From the NCBI RefSeq assembly GCF_027921745.1, contig NC_079238.1, positions 4,278,001-4,342,000 of the forward strand: a stretch of 64,000 nucleotides of DNA. The letters are read 5' to 3'. Positions 61,832-64,000 of this stretch are shown in pieces. The stretch's first letter is position 1; each line of letters starts with the position of its first letter. A program made the translations under genes and the position numbers. The stretch is from Schizosaccharomyces osmophilus (lineage: Eukaryota > Ascomycota > Schizosaccharomycetes > Schizosaccharomycetales > Schizosaccharomycetaceae). Below the pieces are notes generated by a model. The model saw nothing but the letters and a program-made list of their open reading frames with translations, was not told the origin of the DNA and made no database searches.

Positions 61832-64000
61832 GGGAAATGCAGAATAGATCCAATTGTTTAGAAAACTGAAAATAAGAGGCAAGTCCACGAGATTTCACAA
61901 ATAATTCAAAAATCTACAGGGCCAATGGAGGTTGCCTTCAAAAATGAAAATAAAAACGGGAAAGGCTGTCCAACGTGGCAAGTATGATACAAAAAGCCCA
62001 AATCCTTGTTCAAAAAAGAACAACGGCAAAAAGTTTACGTCCTGAAAAAAAGATTCCAATATCTTCGAAACCAAATGTTATTTAAATGAGAAAAACACGC
62101 CAAATTGGTTGAATTGATTATCAAAACGGATGTTGGAGAAGGCAAGCAGGATACCTCCCATGCCTATATTAATACCATCAAGTAGCATTGTCACTTGTCA
62201 GGGAACGAAGGTATAAACAAAGAAACCAAATCTTGAATTCTTCTTTGAAAACTGCTGATAATAAAAGGGAAAAAATATAAAAAAATACTTGCTCTTTTTT
62301 AAAAAAATTGGAGCTGCATTTTCTTTTGGTAAATTGCGATAACACCGGTTTGTTTTCATGGACGGTTATAGAACGACAGCTGAAAAGAGAGAGAGCGAAA
62401 ACATGTAGCATTTATGTATCTTTTGTCAGAAATTAAAGCTGTCTTTAAATCCTCAGAATTATACGGCGGTTACCATTCGGCGTATGTTTATGTCTGGACA
62501 CACTTGATAGAATCAGCGCTTTTACCAGTAAGAGATTGCAAAAAAATAGTTCCAAACAAATATTTGCTATTTGATAATGACTATGCTTTATATGATGGTC
62601 CAGCTTGTGGGAATAGTATAGGCAATATAAAAAACGTTTTCCTATATATCGTATTCATTATTTTGTCGAAATAACATCATACTATACATAAGATGAATTA
62701 CGAACCTGTTCTTGAAACCGGGTTGGAAAGCCAGTCGATCAGGTCTGTAATTGGTAGAAACAAAGAAAATAAAAGTATAATAGTACTTCTTTTTTAAAGG
62801 CTTCGTACGTACGCTGATCGAAAAGTCAAAGTTGTTGTCCCTACCTACTTTTCCCACTGGCTGGATTCATAAACTTGCTGCCATTTTCCCCTCCCAAACT
62901 AAATTAAGAAGAGAATTCTTAATGGACACGTACTGAACTATTCAATTTCCCTTATACCTAACCCAACACTAGCTGTGCATTGTGAAATAATCATCGCAAA
63001 GGTCAGTTTTTTCTTGGTGCCTTTCGGCCATAAATTACAGGGATTTGAAACCCTTTGTAACTTTTTTTGCGCTTTCATAAATTCCATTTTTCTATATTTA
63101 CAGTGCTAACTATCTCTGCGTCACCCTTCCAAATGGAATGCTTTTTTCTTTTGTTGCCAATTCCATCATCCCTCTGCAAGTTCACCATATATATTCTTAC
63201 TTTCGAAGCTGAGATATTTCCTCATATTGATACTTCCATCGTAGAGAAATCGGCAGTCTTGTGATCTTTATTCTTTTTTTTCCATCGATTTATTCAATCA
63301 TTAAGCTGCCTAAGATTCGTTCAAAAAGGCGTTGTCTATTTATTTATTAGGATTTACGAACCAGTATTCAAGCTTGCCTCTCCACACTGGGATTTGCAGT
63401 GTCAAGTTTTTCTTCAGAAAAGCTTCCTGCTGCATTCATTTCTATTTTTTTTCTTTTTGTTTTTTCTTAAAGTCAAAGGACTTTGCTTGGACGCTAGCTA
63501 CTCTTTCCCGTTTACCTCATTTGTAACATTAAAATTTCTCTTGTTTTTCTTTTAGTGAGTTACGTTCGCTTGCTTTACTTAGGGCAACACACTTTCATTT
63601 CGCGCGCTATTGCTTTTTGCACAGTACGTAAATAAACAAACGTACCTCCAACTGAGTGTTGCTTTTCGAAATTTCCCTTGTTTCTTTTGCTTCATTATCT
63701 ATTTATTTATTCAACTAAAGGGACTCCTCTCCTTTTCAAGGATCATTCACTCGTTTTCAACTCGTTGGCTTTGATTGTAAATTATTAGGATTTTCTTGGT
63801 CCTATTCATCTATCATCGATTCTATCCATTTATTTACTCTCCTAGTGTTCTGTTTGTCTCGTAATTCTTTTGTTTAAATTCAATCTCTTACTTTTATTTA
63901 GAGAGTCTAAAAAAACCATTGATTTCTTGGACGAACAATCTGTTTTGTGAATTGTTTTTCTCATTCCATAGGGACGCTTTTATCCAACTAGACGATCCTA
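61832..64000. other. 2.2-kb right-edge intergenic region
   Basis: Upstream region of the carrier gene on the left. To the right of about 63000 it becomes T-rich on the plus strand, like the long leaders of fission-yeast regulatory genes, and the last bases include a good acceptor (TCATTCCATAG at 63962-63972). An 86-codon open frame at 62414-62674 has no recognisable product. A gene probably begins beyond the window on the plus strand. Confidence 0.4.

Noticed and set aside
62414-62674. 86-codon frame at the right edge
   Set aside because: No family features and no upstream promoter signal. Chance is likely.
1-64000. LTR retrotransposons, DNA transposons, CRISPR arrays
   Set aside because: No transposase, reverse transcriptase or Gag-like frame, no terminal repeats and no repeat-spacer pattern were seen.

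Overview
The window looks like nuclear DNA of a fission yeast (Schizosaccharomyces). The genes are compact and AT-rich. They have many short introns with GTANGT-like donors and CTAAC/CTGAC branch sites. There is a HomolD ribosomal-protein promoter, FLEX (Mei4) sites, a dispersed 5S rRNA-like sequence and a wtf-family copy. From memory, gene order and orientation match S. pombe chromosome I genes SPAC3A12.10-.18, SPAC9.02c-.13c and SPAC5D6.13-.04. The proteins are diverged from S. pombe (calmodulin differs at least twice), so I infer a sister species of the octosporus/cryophilus group. No virus, LTR element, DNA transposon or CRISPR array was seen.

Layout. 0-2.3 kb: a wtf-family spore-killer copy cut by the window edge, an uncertain small spliced frame and a 5S rRNA-like relic. 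2.4-19.3 kb: rpl20, cwf2, atp11, eIF3j, cam1, vps53, tRNA-Pro, tim17, cys12, tRNA-Gly, zwf1. 19.7-46.7 kb: polyamine-type N-acetyltransferase, brr2, fml1, an MtnB-like protein without its zinc ligands, rbg1, a steroid-reductase-like membrane protein, met26, thi9, tRNA-Met, a coiled-coil protein rich in CDK sites, atp12, cwf16. 47.6-61.8 kb: vps74, a candidate small CxxC protein, an Mtf2-like mitochondrial protein, mug86, mes1, a PXA-domain protein, alg14, med18, an auxin-efflux-type carrier. The last 2.2 kb holds no gene I can support.

The genes are mostly housekeeping. Three act in the spliceosome (cwf2, brr2, cwf16). Both F1-ATPase assembly chaperones (atp11, atp12) are present, 39 kb apart. 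zwf1 (NADPH), met26 and cys12-like form a redox/sulfur theme. vps53, vps74 and alg14 serve Golgi traffic and ER glycosylation. mug86 and mes1 are adjacent, and each has a FLEX-like site upstream, which suits meiotic induction.

All introns were inferred by eye from splice signals, frame and recalled family sequence, and none was tested against RNA. The least usual items are the MtnB-like protein lacking all three metal ligands, the uncharacterised CxxC frame beside vps74, a perfect 16-bp hairpin upstream of mug86, and the wtf copy with its 5S neighbour.
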